A stretch of DNA of 64,000 bases from Archangium lansingense (GCF_026626635.1 NZ_JAPNKA010000001.1:8060001-8124000); one strand, 5' to 3'; shown: positions 18,827 to 28,561, counted from the stretch's first letter. Numbers and translations: made by a program. Notes: a model not told the origin generated them from the letters alone.

Positions 18827-20152
18827 CTACGAGGCGCTCATCGCGGCGAACCGCGTGCGGCCCGCGCCCAGGAGATAGAACGCCACCAGGAACCCCACCC
18901 CACACAGCCCCGCCACGTAATGCGCGGGCGCCAGGGGATGGTCCTTCATCATCAGCGTGACCACCAGGGGCGTCAGGCCGCCGAAGATGGCATACGCCAC
19001 GTTGTAGGAGAACGAGAGCCCCGAGAAGCGCACCGCCGCGGGGAAGGCGCGCACCATGACCGTGGGCACTACGCCCACCACGCCGACGCAGAACCCCGTC
19101 AGTGCGTACAGCGGGACGAGGCGCTCCGGCGCCGCGTTCACGCCGAGGTAGAGCCCATACGTCGACACCAGCAGGGCGAGGCAGCCCAGTCCCAGCATCC
19201 ATCCAACGCCGAAGCGGTCCGCGAGCAGGCCGAAGACGGCACAGCCGACGGTAAGGCTCAGCGTGGCCACGCTGTTGGCCTCCAGCGCGTGGGCCGGGGT
19301 GATGCCGTAGAGCTTCTGCACCAGCGTCGGCGTCATCAGGATCATCACCACGATGCCGGCGGTGAGCACCCAGGTGAGCAGCATCGACACCGCCACCGAC
19401 AGGCCATGGCCGCGCAGCACGGCCTTGAGCGGCAGCTCCTGCACCAGGGCCTTGCGCTGACGCATCTCCTCGAACACCGGCGTCTCGGCCAGCCAGCGGC
19501 GCAGGAACACGGCGAAGAAGCCGAACACGCCCCCCACCAGGAACGGCAGGCGCCAGGCGAAGGCCTGCACCTGCTCCGGGGTGTAGATCTTGTTGACCGC
19601 CGTGGCCACCAGCGAACCAATCAGGATGCCAAGCGTGAGGCCGGAGGTGAGCGTGCCGCAGGCGAAGCCGACGCGGTGCTCCGGCACGTGCTCGGAGACG
19701 AACACCCAGGCCCCCGGCACCTCGCCGCCCACCGCCGCGCCCTGCACCATGCGCAGCACCAGCAGCGCCAGCGGCGCCGCATAACCCGCGGTGGCGTAGG
19801 TGGGCAGGCTGCCAATCAACAACGTCGGCACCGCCATCATGAACACGCTCAGCGCGAACATACGCTTGCGGCCGCTGCGGTCTCCGAAGTGCGCCATCAC
19901 GATGCCGCCCAAGGGGCGCGCCAGGTAGCCGGCCGCGAACAGTCCGAAGGCCTGGAGCTGACGCAGCCACTCCGGCGTGTCGGGCGGGAAGAAGAGCTGC
20001 CCAATCACCGTGGTGAAGAACACGAAGATGATGAAGTCGTAGAACTCCAGCGCACCGCCCAGCGCCGCCAGGGCGAGCGTCTTGGCGTCCTGGCCGGTGA
20101 GCGGGCGCTGCGCGAGCGGCTGTGGGGTGTCGTGGGTGGAGGGGGCAGACAT
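18827..20152 (-). CDS. MFS transporter, metabolite:H+ symporter type
   Basis: This 441-residue inner-membrane protein has about twelve hydrophobic segments. Family marks are ALEFYDFIIF in the first helix, GDRSGRKRMF in the loop after helix 2, and GGEVPGAWVFVSEH. These place it in the MHS branch (relatives of proline/betaine, citrate and alpha-ketoglutarate symporters). The substrate cannot be told from sequence. The ATG at 20152 begins MSAPSTHDTPQPL, a plausible cytoplasmic N-terminus. Confidence 0.85.
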   Translation of the reverse strand: MSAPSTHDTPQPLAQRPLTGQDAKTLALAALGGALEFYDFIIFVFFTTVIGQLFFPPDTPEWLRQLQAFGLFAAGYLARPLGGIVMAHFGDRSGRKRMFALSVFMMAVPTLLIGSLPTYATAGYAAPLALLVLRMVQGAAVGGEVPGAWVFVSEHVPEHRVGFACGTLTSGLTLGILIGSLVATAVNKIYTPEQVQAFAWRLPFLVGGVFGFFAVFLRRWLAETPVFEEMRQRKALVQELPLKAVLRGHGLSVAVSMLLTWVLTAGIVVMILMTPTLVQKLYGITPAHALEANSVATLSLTVGCAVFGLLADRFGVGWMLGLGCLALLVSTYGLYLGVNAAPERLVPLYALTGFCVGVVGVVPTVMVRAFPAAVRFSGLSFSYNVAYAIFGGLTPLVVTLMMKDHPLAPAHYVAGLCGVGFLVAFYLLGAGRTRFAAMSAS

Positions 20153-20236
20153 AGAGGAATCAGAGCCAGAGACGCGCAATGATTTCAAGGGTTTGGCTGT
20201 CGCACGCAACTCGGAGGGGCGTATGCGCGGCAATGC

Positions 20237-20626
20237 TCAGAAGTGGAAGGTGAGGCTCGCCTTCTCCGCGGCGGGCTCCGGAAGCAGCTCCAGCACCAGT
20301 CCATAGACGACGGTCACCCCCGCCACGGCGTAGAGCAGGTTGGCGGTGGCGGCGTGGGTGCGAGCCCTGTCGAACGCGGCGCTGGACTCGCTCGCCGAGG
20401 ACAGGGTCCGGGCACGATTGGACTCGCCCTGGGCGAGGTAGCCAAAACCCGCGCCCCCGAGGAACAACAGCCCCCCTGCAACGAAGGCATACCGGTGGCC
20501 TTGGAGGCCGGAGGCCCGCGCGGGGGCATCCGCGGCGTGGGAGGGCTCCGCGGCGGAGGCCGGCAGCCCGAGCGTCAGCACCAAGGCACAGGCCACGAGC
20601 CTGCTTCGGACGGTGAACATGCCCAT
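20237..20626 (-). CDS. Small secreted/membrane protein of unknown function
   Basis: This 129-residue protein has an N-terminal signal ending near LPASAA, then a linker and two hydrophobic segments (YAFVAGGLLFLGGAGFGYLA and LLYAVAGVTVVYGLVLEL). The spacing of the two segments around an ASESSAAFDRARTHA helix resembles a type seen in many myxobacterial TPR-operon or outer-membrane accessory proteins. Alternative ATGs are at 20626 and 20620. No function assigned. Confidence 0.55.
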   Translation of the reverse strand: MGMFTVRSRLVACALVLTLGLPASAAEPSHAADAPARASGLQGHRYAFVAGGLLFLGGAGFGYLAQGESNRARTLSSASESSAAFDRARTHAATANLLYAVAGVTVVYGLVLELLPEPAAEKASLTFHF

Positions 20627-20718
20627 GAGTATAGCCAGGGGACACTCCCGGAGTGCGCGTTGACAGCATGGAGACGCGCCTGTACTGCGTCGGGCGCCAG
20701 CAGCAGGAGCGTCGAGCC

Positions 20719-20919
20719 GTGACGATCTGGATCAACGGACAGGCCCGAGAGGTCCCCGAGGGAATCACCCTCACGGCGCTGCTCGCCTCATTGGAGGTGG
20801 GCGGGCCCGGAGTGGCGGTGGAGGTGAATGCGGAGGTGGTCCGCCGCGCGCGCCACCCCGAGTACCAGCTGTCCCCGCAGGATCGGGTGGAGATCGTCAC
20901 CTTCGTCGGTGGCGGATAG
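20719..20919 (+). CDS. thiS: Sulfur carrier protein ThiS
   Basis: This 66-residue ubiquitin-like protein ends in VGGG, giving the C-terminal Gly-Gly that is adenylated and thiocarboxylated to donate sulfur for thiazole synthesis. The sequence WINGQAREVPEGITLTALL and LSPQDRVEIVTFVGGG matches the family. The GTG at 20719 is preferred, with GGAG upstream; an ATG 66 bases earlier would add an unlikely Arg/Gln-rich leader. It lies nine bases before thiG. No TPP riboswitch consensus is visible upstream. Confidence 0.9.
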   Translation: MTIWINGQAREVPEGITLTALLASLEVGGPGVAVEVNAEVVRRARHPEYQLSPQDRVEIVTFVGGG

Positions 20920-20928
20920 GAGCGAGCA

Positions 20929-21710
<782 letters not shown>

Positions 21711-21711
<1 letters not shown>

Positions 21712-22349
21712 TGACACCGCGGGTGATGGTCATCACCGACTGGCGCCTGCCCCGGGAGCGGCTATTGACCGCGCTGGAGCGGGCGCTGGAGGTAGGGCCC
21801 CAGGTGGCCGTGCAGCACCGTCACCCGGAGGCGCCCACGCGCCAGTTCCTGGAGGAGGCTCGGCTGCTGGCTGAGCTGTGCCGGGCGCGAGGCAATCCCC
21901 TCTTCGTCAATGGCCGGTTGGACGTGGCCCTGTTGGTGGGAGCGCACCTGCACCTGCCCGCGGCGGGCCTGACGCCGGCGGAGATCCGTCCGCACCTGCC
22001 CCCTGGACGCCAGGTGAGCGTGGCGGTGCATGACGAGCAGGAGGCGCGCCAGGCCCAAGGGGCGAATCTGGCGCTGGTGAGCCCGGTGTTCTCCCCAGGC
22101 TCGAAGCCGGAGGACACGCGGCCCACGCTGGGGCCCGAGGGTTTCCGGAAGCTGGCGGCGGCCCTGCCCTGCCCTGCCCTGGCGCTCGGAGGCCTCACGC
22201 CGGAGCGGGCCTCGCTGCTCACGGGAGCGGCTGGCTTCGCGGTCATCTCGGCGGTACTGGAGGCCGAGGATCCCGCGGCGGTTGCGAGGGCCCTGTGCGG
22301 CCTCTGCGCTGTCTCCGGCAGAGGCCCCACCGAGCATGAACCCGGGTGA
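21711..22349 (+). CDS. thiE: ThiE/TenI-family protein
   Basis: This 212-residue TIM-barrel protein is related to thiamine phosphate synthase, which joins the pyrimidine and thiazole halves. Family traits are ALVSPVFSPGSKP, ALALGGLTPE and GFAVISAVLEA. The usual QLREK motif is VQHRHPE here: Gln and Arg are kept but the Lys is missing. The usual ND after the second barrel segment is NG. These changes are more like TenI than like a proven ThiE. The GTG at 21711 overlaps the thiG stop by one base; an ATG at 21726 is an alternative. Coupled expression with thiS-thiG supports a thiamine role, but catalysis is uncertain. Confidence 0.7.
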
Positions 22350-22369
22350 GGGGGGTTGCTTCACCCGGG
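22341..22369. terminator. Bidirectional hairpin between thiE and a lipoprotein gene
   Basis: A perfect 9-bp stem CCCGGGTGA / TCACCCGGG with an 11-base loop overlaps the thiE stop codon. It lies between the convergent thiE and the minus-strand gene ending at 22388, so it can serve both. Confidence 0.65.
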
Positions 22370-22387
22370 CCCATCACGTCCTACGGA

Positions 22388-22669
22388 CTACTGCGCGAAA
22401 CAGCCACCGCTGGAATAGTTGTAGTAGCTCGTAATGGTGCCCCACCGGACCCACACGCCACACGAGCAGCCGCGGGTGCCCACCAGCGTCGTCTTGGTCG
22501 CGTCGCTGTAATACTCGTACTCGTAGTCCTGGCCCGAGCAATCCGGCAGCTCGTCCTCGCGTACGGAGAGGTCAGCCACCTGCGTCTCGCCCAACACGGA
22601 GCCTCCGCACCCGGCCAACATCAACCCGACAGCCAGCAGCCCGCTTCCAATGAGCTTCCGTGCCTGCAT
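22388..22669 (-). CDS. Small lipoprotein
   Basis: This 93-residue lipoprotein has signal MQARKLIGSGLLAVGLMLAGC with lipobox LAGC. The mature part has four cysteines (DCSGQ, GCSCGV, GGCF) and many tyrosines (YEYEYYSD, SYYNYSSGG). It resembles small secreted proteins common in myxobacteria. Purpose unknown. Confidence 0.65.
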   Translation of the reverse strand: MQARKLIGSGLLAVGLMLAGCGGSVLGETQVADLSVREDELPDCSGQDYEYEYYSDATKTTLVGTRGCSCGVWVRWGTITSYYNYSSGGCFAQ

Positions 22670-23083
22670 GTGTTCCTCCCGTTCGGGGGTTCAGGGGTGT
22701 ACGGCTTCGCCAGGATGACTTACTTGGAGAATAAGTCCCGAAATTAATCCGGACGGAGGGTGCGGGCACTCCACCGCCACCTCATCAACGGGCCCGCGGC
22801 TCCATCGTCCAACACCTCCACCGGACTCAACCAACCTCAGACATGGGCTGGCGGCGTTCCGTCCTGCGTCCAACGTGGACATGGCACCCGGGGCTTCTTG
22901 TTCCGGGCGGCCGTGTTCAGCGAAATAGCCATCACCGAGGACATACTTGGTCTGCCGCTCCCCGGAGACCTGGACAGGACGAGAGCTGGATGACTCGAGG
23001 ACGGAGTCTGTTCTGTCATTGCCAGGAAAGCCGGGCGTGGCAAATCCCTGACACCATCAGCTCTTGACGAGGGAAAGAATGCC
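22670..23083. other. Intergenic region before the protease locus
   Basis: This is 414 bases between a leftward lipoprotein gene and the rightward subtilase gene. It should carry promoters for both. A local A/T-rich patch lies near 22718-22748 (acttacttggagaataag). GAGGGA at about 23069-23074 is the likely ribosome binding site for the subtilase. No gene with coding character was seen. Confidence 0.4.
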
Positions 23084-25078
23084 ATGTTGAGCATCCGGTG
23101 CGGCGGAAAGAACGGGTATTTCTACCAACTCGTTGAACGCGAGGACCTCCTCGCGGTGAGGACGAGGAGCCGTAATCCCTTGAGCCGTACCACCCTCTCC
23201 TCCGCGGCCCTGAGAGCATTGAGCCCATTCGAGCCCGTGGTCCATTTCCGGGAGGCCGGTGTCCAGGTAATACAGAGCCGGGAAGCCCGGGGCGGCCTGC
23301 TGCGTGACGTGGCTCGCACCGTGCTGCGGGAAGAGCCGGAGATTGCCTTCGCGGGCACGGTTTTGAGCGACCCGGTCTCTGGCTCCCCGGTGCTCTACAC
23401 GGAAAACTTCTTCGTGAAGTTCGACGACGGCCTTCCGGCATCGGAAGTCATGGCCCTGCTCGGGAAATACGGCCTGACCCTCAAGAGGGAGCTGGAATAT
23501 GCCCGCAACGCCTATTTCCTGTCGGCTCCCGAGGGGACAGGGCAGAAGGTGTTTCAGATCGCGCATGAACTGCTGAACGAGAAGCCTGTCGACTTCTGCC
23601 ACCCGGAGCTGATCCACAAGGTCAGCCACCGAGGAGTCTTCCCACAACAATGGCATCTGAGAAAAACGGACATCGATGGCAGGACTGTCGACGCCCACGC
23701 CAACATCGAGGCAGCCTGGGCCCTGAGCCAGGGAGAGGGAGTCACCATCGCCATCATCGATGACGGGGTGGACATCGACCATGAGGAGTTCTCCGGATCG
23801 GGCAAGATCGTTGCACCCCGAGATGTGACCCGGGGGACCGACGACCCCCGCCCCATTGGCGAGGACAACCACGGAACGGCGTGTGCAGGCATTGCCTGCG
23901 CGGAAGGGCGGTTCGGTGCCTGCGGAGTGGCTCCTCGGGCCCGATTGATGCCAATCCGTCTGGCCTCCGGCCTGGGGTCCCAGAATGAAGCCGATGCCTT
24001 CATCTGGGCGGCCGACCACGGGGCGGATGTGATCACCTGCTGCTGGGGTCCCGTGGAGGGAAGGTGGTGGAACCCGGACGATCCGGCACATCAACAGAAC
24101 ATTCCCATGCCCGATTCGACCCGCCTGGCGATTGACTACGCCATCCGGCACGGGCGCAACGGAAAGGGGTGTGTGATTTTCTGGGCAGCCGGAAACGGAC
24201 GGGAGGACGTGGACCTGGATGGCTACGCCAGCTACCCGAAGGTGATTGCCGTTGCTGCCTGCAACGATTCGGGAAGGCGGAGCGTGTACAGCGACTTCGG
24301 GCGGGCCATCTGGTGCTCATTCCCGAGCAATGACTTCGCGAGCAGTCCTCCCGGGCCGCTCAACCCCTGGCCCAACACCCCGGGCATCTGGACGACGGAC
24401 CGCTCTGGCGCGCAGGGCTACAACCCCGGGCGGAGTACCCGGGGTGATGCGGCGGGGAACTACACCAACAGCTTCGGCGGCACTTCCAGTGCCAGCCCCG
24501 GGGCCGCAGGGGTGGCGGCACTGGTGCTGGCGAGTAACCCCGAGCTCCGGTGGGAGCAGGTCAAGGACATCCTCAAACAGTGTTGCGACCGGATCGACCC
24601 GGAGGGTGGCGAGTACGACGCCCAGGGACACAGCCTCTATTATGGTCATGGCCGCCTCAACGCGGCGGCAGCAGTCCAGCTCGCCCATCCGCCACAGCCA
24701 GGCCGGGTGGTGGTCCAGACCGCCATCCAGGACATTCCCATCCGCGACCTGCAGACGGCCCGGCTCTCGGTGGCCGTGGCCGATTCCGACCCCATTGTCG
24801 CCGTCCGGATCGCGGTGGACCTCCAGCACACGTACATCGGGGATCTGCTCGTGACGCTCGAGCCTCCCGCGAGCACCGGTGTCTCTCCGGTGGTTCTGCA
24901 CTCGCGCTCCGGCGGAAGCATGGGCCACCTCAGAAAGACATATGACGCCATCAACACCCCGGGGCTCTCTTCCTTGGAGGGCAAGAATCCCCAGGGCACA
25001 TGGACATTGGTGGTACAGGACCAGGACAGACTCGATACCGGAATGCTCCGGAGCTTCTCCGTGGAATGGGTGTTCTGA
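23084..25078 (+). CDS. Intracellular-type subtilase (S8) with C-terminal P domain
   Basis: This 664-residue serine peptidase has an N-terminal domain of about 190 residues that includes a propeptide-like part, then the catalytic domain with Asp226 (IIDDGVDIDH), His263 (DNHGTACAGIA) and Ser468 (GGTSSASPG). The last 130 residues form a proprotein-convertase P domain (ARLSVAVADSD, VDLQHTYIGDLLV, WTLVVQDQD). There is no signal peptide, so it is probably cytoplasmic or leaves by an unusual route, which is atypical for a P-domain subtilase. GAGGGA lies about ten bases before the ATG. It is the first gene of a locus containing a second peptidase and possible peptide substrates. Confidence 0.85.
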   Translation: MLSIRCGGKNGYFYQLVEREDLLAVRTRSRNPLSRTTLSSAALRALSPFEPVVHFREAGVQVIQSREARGGLLRDVARTVLREEPEIAFAGTVLSDPVSGSPVLYTENFFVKFDDGLPASEVMALLGKYGLTLKRELEYARNAYFLSAPEGTGQKVFQIAHELLNEKPVDFCHPELIHKVSHRGVFPQQWHLRKTDIDGRTVDAHANIEAAWALSQGEGVTIAIIDDGVDIDHEEFSGSGKIVAPRDVTRGTDDPRPIGEDNHGTACAGIACAEGRFGACGVAPRARLMPIRLASGLGSQNEADAFIWAADHGADVITCCWGPVEGRWWNPDDPAHQQNIPMPDSTRLAIDYAIRHGRNGKGCVIFWAAGNGREDVDLDGYASYPKVIAVAACNDSGRRSVYSDFGRAIWCSFPSNDFASSPPGPLNPWPNTPGIWTTDRSGAQGYNPGRSTRGDAAGNYTNSFGGTSSASPGAAGVAALVLASNPELRWEQVKDILKQCCDRIDPEGGEYDAQGHSLYYGHGRLNAAAAVQLAHPPQPGRVVVQTAIQDIPIRDLQTARLSVAVADSDPIVAVRIAVDLQHTYIGDLLVTLEPPASTGVSPVVLHSRSGGSMGHLRKTYDAINTPGLSSLEGKNPQGTWTLVVQDQDRLDTGMLRSFSVEWVF

Positions 25079-25326
25079 ATTGGCGAGCAGCCTCGAAGTC
25101 TGCCATTCGAAGACCGCCCATCCTTGTCAGGCAATACAAATGTATTCCCACCGATAGCCGATTTTTCCGGGTTGACGCAAATGATTTCATCACTAGCTTC
25201 GATCCCTAGCGGCTCTCACGCTGCCAACGATCTGAACTGAAGCGCGCCCTTCCTCGAGGTTATCGCTACTCCTATATCTATCATCCATCTGCACTTTCGC
25301 CTCTCGGACGCAGGAAAGGAATTGCC
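25079..25326 (+). promoter_or_regulatory. A/T-enriched gap with possible promoter for the C11 operon
   Basis: This is 248 bases of markedly lower GC than its surroundings. A TTGACG at 25172-25177 could be a -35 element, but no matching -10 is clear; a TATCAT-like patch lies near 25279. AAGGAA precedes the ATG at 25327. It suggests the C11 peptidase gene has its own promoter, separate from the subtilase. Confidence 0.3.
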
Positions 25327-27015
25327 ATGAATGAATGGCCAATCAGGATACTGGTGTATGGCGCAGGGGATGCAATCAATGGCGCCGGGGCGCTGGACAC
25401 GCAGATCCACGCGCAGATCTCCGGACTGCTCCAGGTGGTGACGAACCCATACGTGGCGGCGGTGGCGCAACTGGATGCGGCGAACGGACCCGCCTGGCGG
25501 CTCGTCCTCGACCCGAGCGGCCGGCACCAACCCACGCAAGTGGAGGAGTTCAACACGGGGGATCCCGACACCCTGCTGCGCTTCGTGGAATGGGGCATGC
25601 ACCTCATCCCCGCGAGGCGCACCATCCTGGTGCTCTCGGGGCACGGCGTCGCCTGGGAGGACGAGATGGCCCGCAAGGTGCTGGGGACGGCGACGCGGTT
25701 CGCCTCGCCGGTACAGCCGACCCAGAAGGGCGTCCGCCACCACGCCCGGCGGCTCTTCGGCCACAACATCAACATGGTGGGCAGCATGACGCGCGCCCTC
25801 CTCATCGACGGGAACAGCCGGGACTTCCTGTCGAACGCCGAGCTCGCCTCGGCCTGTGATCGGATTGCCTCCCAACTTCCCGAGGGGAAGATCGACGTCC
25901 TCGTCTTCGACGCCTGCCTGATGAGCAGCTGGGAGCTGCTGCAGGAGCTCAGCAACTCGGTGATGACGGTCGTCGCTTCAGTGGACGAGCTGTCCGCGGC
26001 GGGGGTGGACCTGGCCCGGCCAGCGCAAGCGCTGACGCAAGCCCAGGGGCAGATGGATGCCCCGAGGATCGCGGCCACCATCGCTTCGACCTTCACCCCG
26101 CAGACGGTCTTTGACAGCTGCGCGGCGATCGACTTGTCGAAGCAGGAATGGACCCTGGCGCTCAATCATTTCCATAACTTCGCCACCCGGCTGCATGCCT
26201 GGATCAGCTCCGCGCCAGGCAACAAGGAGGCCATGCGCAACGCGCTCCGGGTCGCCGCCTCGTCCCTGGTGAAATTCAAGAGCGGAGGCCTGGCGGATGC
26301 CTCCGCACTGGCCCAGGCGGTGGGGGCCATGCCGGGAGTGCCCCCGGAGTGTGTCCAGAGCATCAACGCCGCGGTCGCCGCGGCAGGCGCATGCGTCATG
26401 GGGAAGAAGGTCGGCCGGAACTACCAGAGGGCGATGGGACTGTCGCTCTTCGCACCCGACTCGGACACGGTCTACAACACCAACCGCCCCGATTACCTGC
26501 GGCTCCAGTTCCCCAACGTGACGGGCTGGGGGTCAGTGCTGGACGCGGTGTACGGCAGGGAGAACGTCTTCACGCGCTTCCTCCAGCCCGCCATCCCGCC
26601 CACCCGTGGGGTGGAGGGGGTCTCGGCGCCGCCCTCGGCCCCCCAACCGACGATGGGAGGCGCGGCGCAGCCCCCTACTTCCCAGCCGACAATGGGAGGC
26701 GCGGCGCCGCCCTCAGCCTCCCAACCGATGATGGGAGGCGCAGTGCCGCCCTCGGCCCCCCAGCCGGAGGAGGCAGCCCCGATGACCGAGTTCTTCGTCG
26801 CGGTGCGGGGGATAGAGCTCGACCCGGACATGAGAGAAGGCATCGAGGAGGCGATCCGCAGCGTGGTGCTCCGGGTATTGGGCAACGCTGAACTGGGGGG
26901 GGACCTGCACATCTCCTCCCTGAAGAAGTTCGCCAAGACGCAAGGGATTGAGCTCCCACAGGACGGCGTGACGGGGATCGTCGTGCAGGCCGGTGAGGAT
27001 CAGAAGCTTCACTGA
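25327..27015 (+). CDS. C11 (clostripain-like, caspase-fold) peptidase
   Basis: This is a 562-residue cysteine peptidase. The caspase-fold domain has the His106 motif (VLSGHGVAW) and Cys197 (VFDACLMSSWE), with the Asp two residues before Cys that lines the S1 pocket in C11 enzymes and favours Arg/Lys substrates. The domain ends near residue 420. A Pro/Gly/Met-rich linker with three near-repeats (residues about 435-480) leads to a C-terminal domain of about 70 residues (FFVAVRGIELDPDM...GDLHISSL). That domain is repeated as the next gene product. No signal peptide is present. It starts a run of five closely spaced plus-strand genes. Confidence 0.82.
   Translation: MNEWPIRILVYGAGDAINGAGALDTQIHAQISGLLQVVTNPYVAAVAQLDAANGPAWRLVLDPSGRHQPTQVEEFNTGDPDTLLRFVEWGMHLIPARRTILVLSGHGVAWEDEMARKVLGTATRFASPVQPTQKGVRHHARRLFGHNINMVGSMTRALLIDGNSRDFLSNAELASACDRIASQLPEGKIDVLVFDACLMSSWELLQELSNSVMTVVASVDELSAAGVDLARPAQALTQAQGQMDAPRIAATIASTFTPQTVFDSCAAIDLSKQEWTLALNHFHNFATRLHAWISSAPGNKEAMRNALRVAASSLVKFKSGGLADASALAQAVGAMPGVPPECVQSINAAVAAAGACVMGKKVGRNYQRAMGLSLFAPDSDTVYNTNRPDYLRLQFPNVTGWGSVLDAVYGRENVFTRFLQPAIPPTRGVEGVSAPPSAPQPTMGGAAQPPTSQPTMGGAAPPSASQPMMGGAVPPSAPQPEEAAPMTEFFVAVRGIELDPDMREGIEEAIRSVVLRVLGNAELGGDLHISSLKKFAKTQGIELPQDGVTGIVVQAGEDQKLH
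26629..26766 (+). repeat. Tandem repeat encoding the C11 peptidase linker
   Basis: Three imperfect units of about 36-48 bases encode PPSAPQPTMGGAA-like blocks: QPTMGGAAQ, QPTMGGAAP and QPMMGGAVP. They make a flexible linker between the peptidase domain and the C-terminal domain. Confidence 0.75.
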
Positions 27016-27040
27016 TCGCCGTCTCGCAAGGAGATACAGC

Positions 27041-27343
27041 ATGAAACGACAAGCACATGAGGCGACGCCGCCAGCAGCGAAGATCTCTCGGGAGGCGGCG
27101 TCGCCCGCGGCCGCGGGACAGGTGGAGTTCCGCGTCGTACTTCGCGGCGTGAAACTCGATCCATCCACGGAGAAGGCTTTCGGCCAGGAGCTCCGCATCG
27201 CCGTCCTGCAGCAGCTTTCCCAGCTCGAGCACGACGAGGAGCTCCACGCCACCGCCTTCGGGGAGCAGCCCGAGGCGCGCCCGCTGGTGAGCAAGACAAG
27301 CCGGCTCCTGGGGACGATCGTCACGAGCACGGAGGCGAGCTGA
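27041..27343 (+). CDS. Small protein repeating the C11 peptidase C-terminal domain
   Basis: This 100-residue protein has AAGGAG nine bases before its ATG. Its core VEFRVVLRGVKLDPSTEKAF and HDEELHATAF aligns with the C-terminal domain of the preceding peptidase (FFVAVRGIELDPDMREGIEE and GGDLHISSLKK), including the order RG-(V/I)-(K/E)-LDP and a distal LH. The first 25 residues are Ala/Pro-rich and variable. A free copy of a domain fused to a peptidase suggests an adaptor, a regulator or one half of a pairing module. It starts 25 bases after the peptidase gene. Confidence 0.65.
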   Translation: MKRQAHEATPPAAKISREAASPAAAGQVEFRVVLRGVKLDPSTEKAFGQELRIAVLQQLSQLEHDEELHATAFGEQPEARPLVSKTSRLLGTIVTSTEAS

Positions 27344-27376
27344 GTGGCAACGCGATTCACCGAGAGGAACACCCCA

Positions 27377-27814
27377 ATGGCAAACCCTTTCTCTTTCTGG
27401 CCGTACGGATCTCCCGGGGGACCCGTGCCGAGGGATCCGACCCCCATGAACGTCCACCCAGGGATGGCTCGGAACCTGGGGCCGATGCAGCCGCTCTCGC
27501 CGAGCGACTTCCACGACCTGGGCCCGGGGGGACCGACCCAGACGCCCGCCCTGCCCCTGCAGTGGGGCGGGCCGGGAGCCCAGGAGCGCGCCAGCCTCTC
27601 GCCACAGGAGAAGGCGGTGCTGAGGCACATGGTGGACATTCTCAAACAGGGGCGCGAGCCGATGGCCTCGGGAATGCTCGACGAGCTGGATCTCCAGCGG
27701 CTGACGGCAGCGCACGCGTACATCTCCGGCTTCCTGGAAGCCCGGGGGCTGGGTGAGTTGGGAGCGTTCCTCGGGACGATTCCGCCACCGTCCGGGAGCA
27801 CCGCCGGCACCTGA
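27377..27814 (+). CDS. Small paralogue A (core only, no cationic tail)
   Basis: This 145-residue protein has GAGAGGA before the ATG at 27377. The N-terminal 75 residues are Pro/Gly-rich (FSFWPYGSPGGPVPRDP). The core domain follows: LSPQEKAVLRHMVDILKQGR and TAAHAYISGFLEARGLGELG. It shares this core with the next two genes but stops after GTIPPPSG, without the acidic and basic C-terminal parts they carry. It could be an earlier-diverged or regulatory member. No known family recognised. Confidence 0.6.
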   Translation: MANPFSFWPYGSPGGPVPRDPTPMNVHPGMARNLGPMQPLSPSDFHDLGPGGPTQTPALPLQWGGPGAQERASLSPQEKAVLRHMVDILKQGREPMASGMLDELDLQRLTAAHAYISGFLEARGLGELGAFLGTIPPPSGSTAGT

Positions 27815-27885
27815 AGCAGGGGCACGGTCCATCCCAGCAGCACATCTTCACCAGGCAGTACCAACACCAACACAGGAGGCAGGTC

Positions 27886-28524
27886 ATGGCTCAAAGCAGA
27901 GGACCCCAGGTGTTTGCTCCGCCGAATCCGTATTACTGGCAGCAGCAGCAGAACTGGGGTGGGCAGGTAGGGACGCGCGGCGTCGGAGGGCAGCAGGGGC
28001 AGCCGCTCTCGCCGGAGGACTTCGGCGCCCCGGGCCAGCCTGGCGTCCAGGGGCAGCCCGGTGTCGGCTTCCAGGGCCAGCAGCCCGGTGTCGGCGTCCA
28101 GGGCCAGATGGGGCCGCAGCAGGGCGTCGGCATGCCCGAGCAGGTGCCGGTGAACCTCTCGCCACAAGAGAAGGAGGCGCTCCGGGGCGCGCTGGACATC
28201 CTCAAGGAGGGGCGCGCGGCACTGGCTATGGGCTCCCTCGAAGGGCCGGTGGCTCAGCGGGTGACGGCGGCGCACGCCTACGTCTCCGGCTTCCTGGAGG
28301 CCAGAGGGATTGGGGAGTTGGGCGGCTACGTCTCGACGATCCCGCCGGTGTCCACCCGCGGCTCCGCCATCGACGACCCGGAGTACGACCAGATGATCGA
28401 CGAGTTCGATGGCTTCCTGGGCAACGATACCCAGACCCGCTTCCCCCCCATCTTGCCGATCATCCAGGGAGGCATCCTGGCCTACAAGGGCTACAAGTTT
28501 GGCAAGAAGAAGAAGTGGTGGTGA
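27886..28524 (+). CDS. Small paralogue B with acidic region and cationic tail
   Basis: This is a 212-residue protein. Residues about 35-90 are a Gln/Gly-rich low-complexity region with GQQPGVG-type repeats. The core (LSPQEKEALRGALDILKEGR to YVSTIPPVSTRG) spans about 95-160. An acidic stretch (DDPEYDQMIDEFDGFL) ends in TQTR at residue 185, and the last 27 residues are hydrophobic then basic (ILPIIQGGILAYKGYKFG, then four Lys and two Trp) with six positive and no negative charges. This acidic-Arg-cationic order resembles propeptides of membrane-active peptides. No signal peptide. Confidence 0.65.
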   Translation: MAQSRGPQVFAPPNPYYWQQQQNWGGQVGTRGVGGQQGQPLSPEDFGAPGQPGVQGQPGVGFQGQQPGVGVQGQMGPQQGVGMPEQVPVNLSPQEKEALRGALDILKEGRAALAMGSLEGPVAQRVTAAHAYVSGFLEARGIGELGGYVSTIPPVSTRGSAIDDPEYDQMIDEFDGFLGNDTQTRFPPILPIIQGGILAYKGYKFGKKKKWW

Positions 28525-28561
28525 CAGCGGCCCTTCTCCCTCCTCGTTTCAAACCCTCTCC

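Noticed and set aside
20640..20718. Possible TPP riboswitch before thiS
   Set aside because: No CTGAGA or ACCTGATCTGGATAATGCC-like core is present in the short leader.
25172..25200. Sigma70-type promoter before the C11 peptidase
   Set aside because: Only a -35-like TTGACG is convincing; no -10 at proper spacing. Kept only as a low-confidence regulatory feature.
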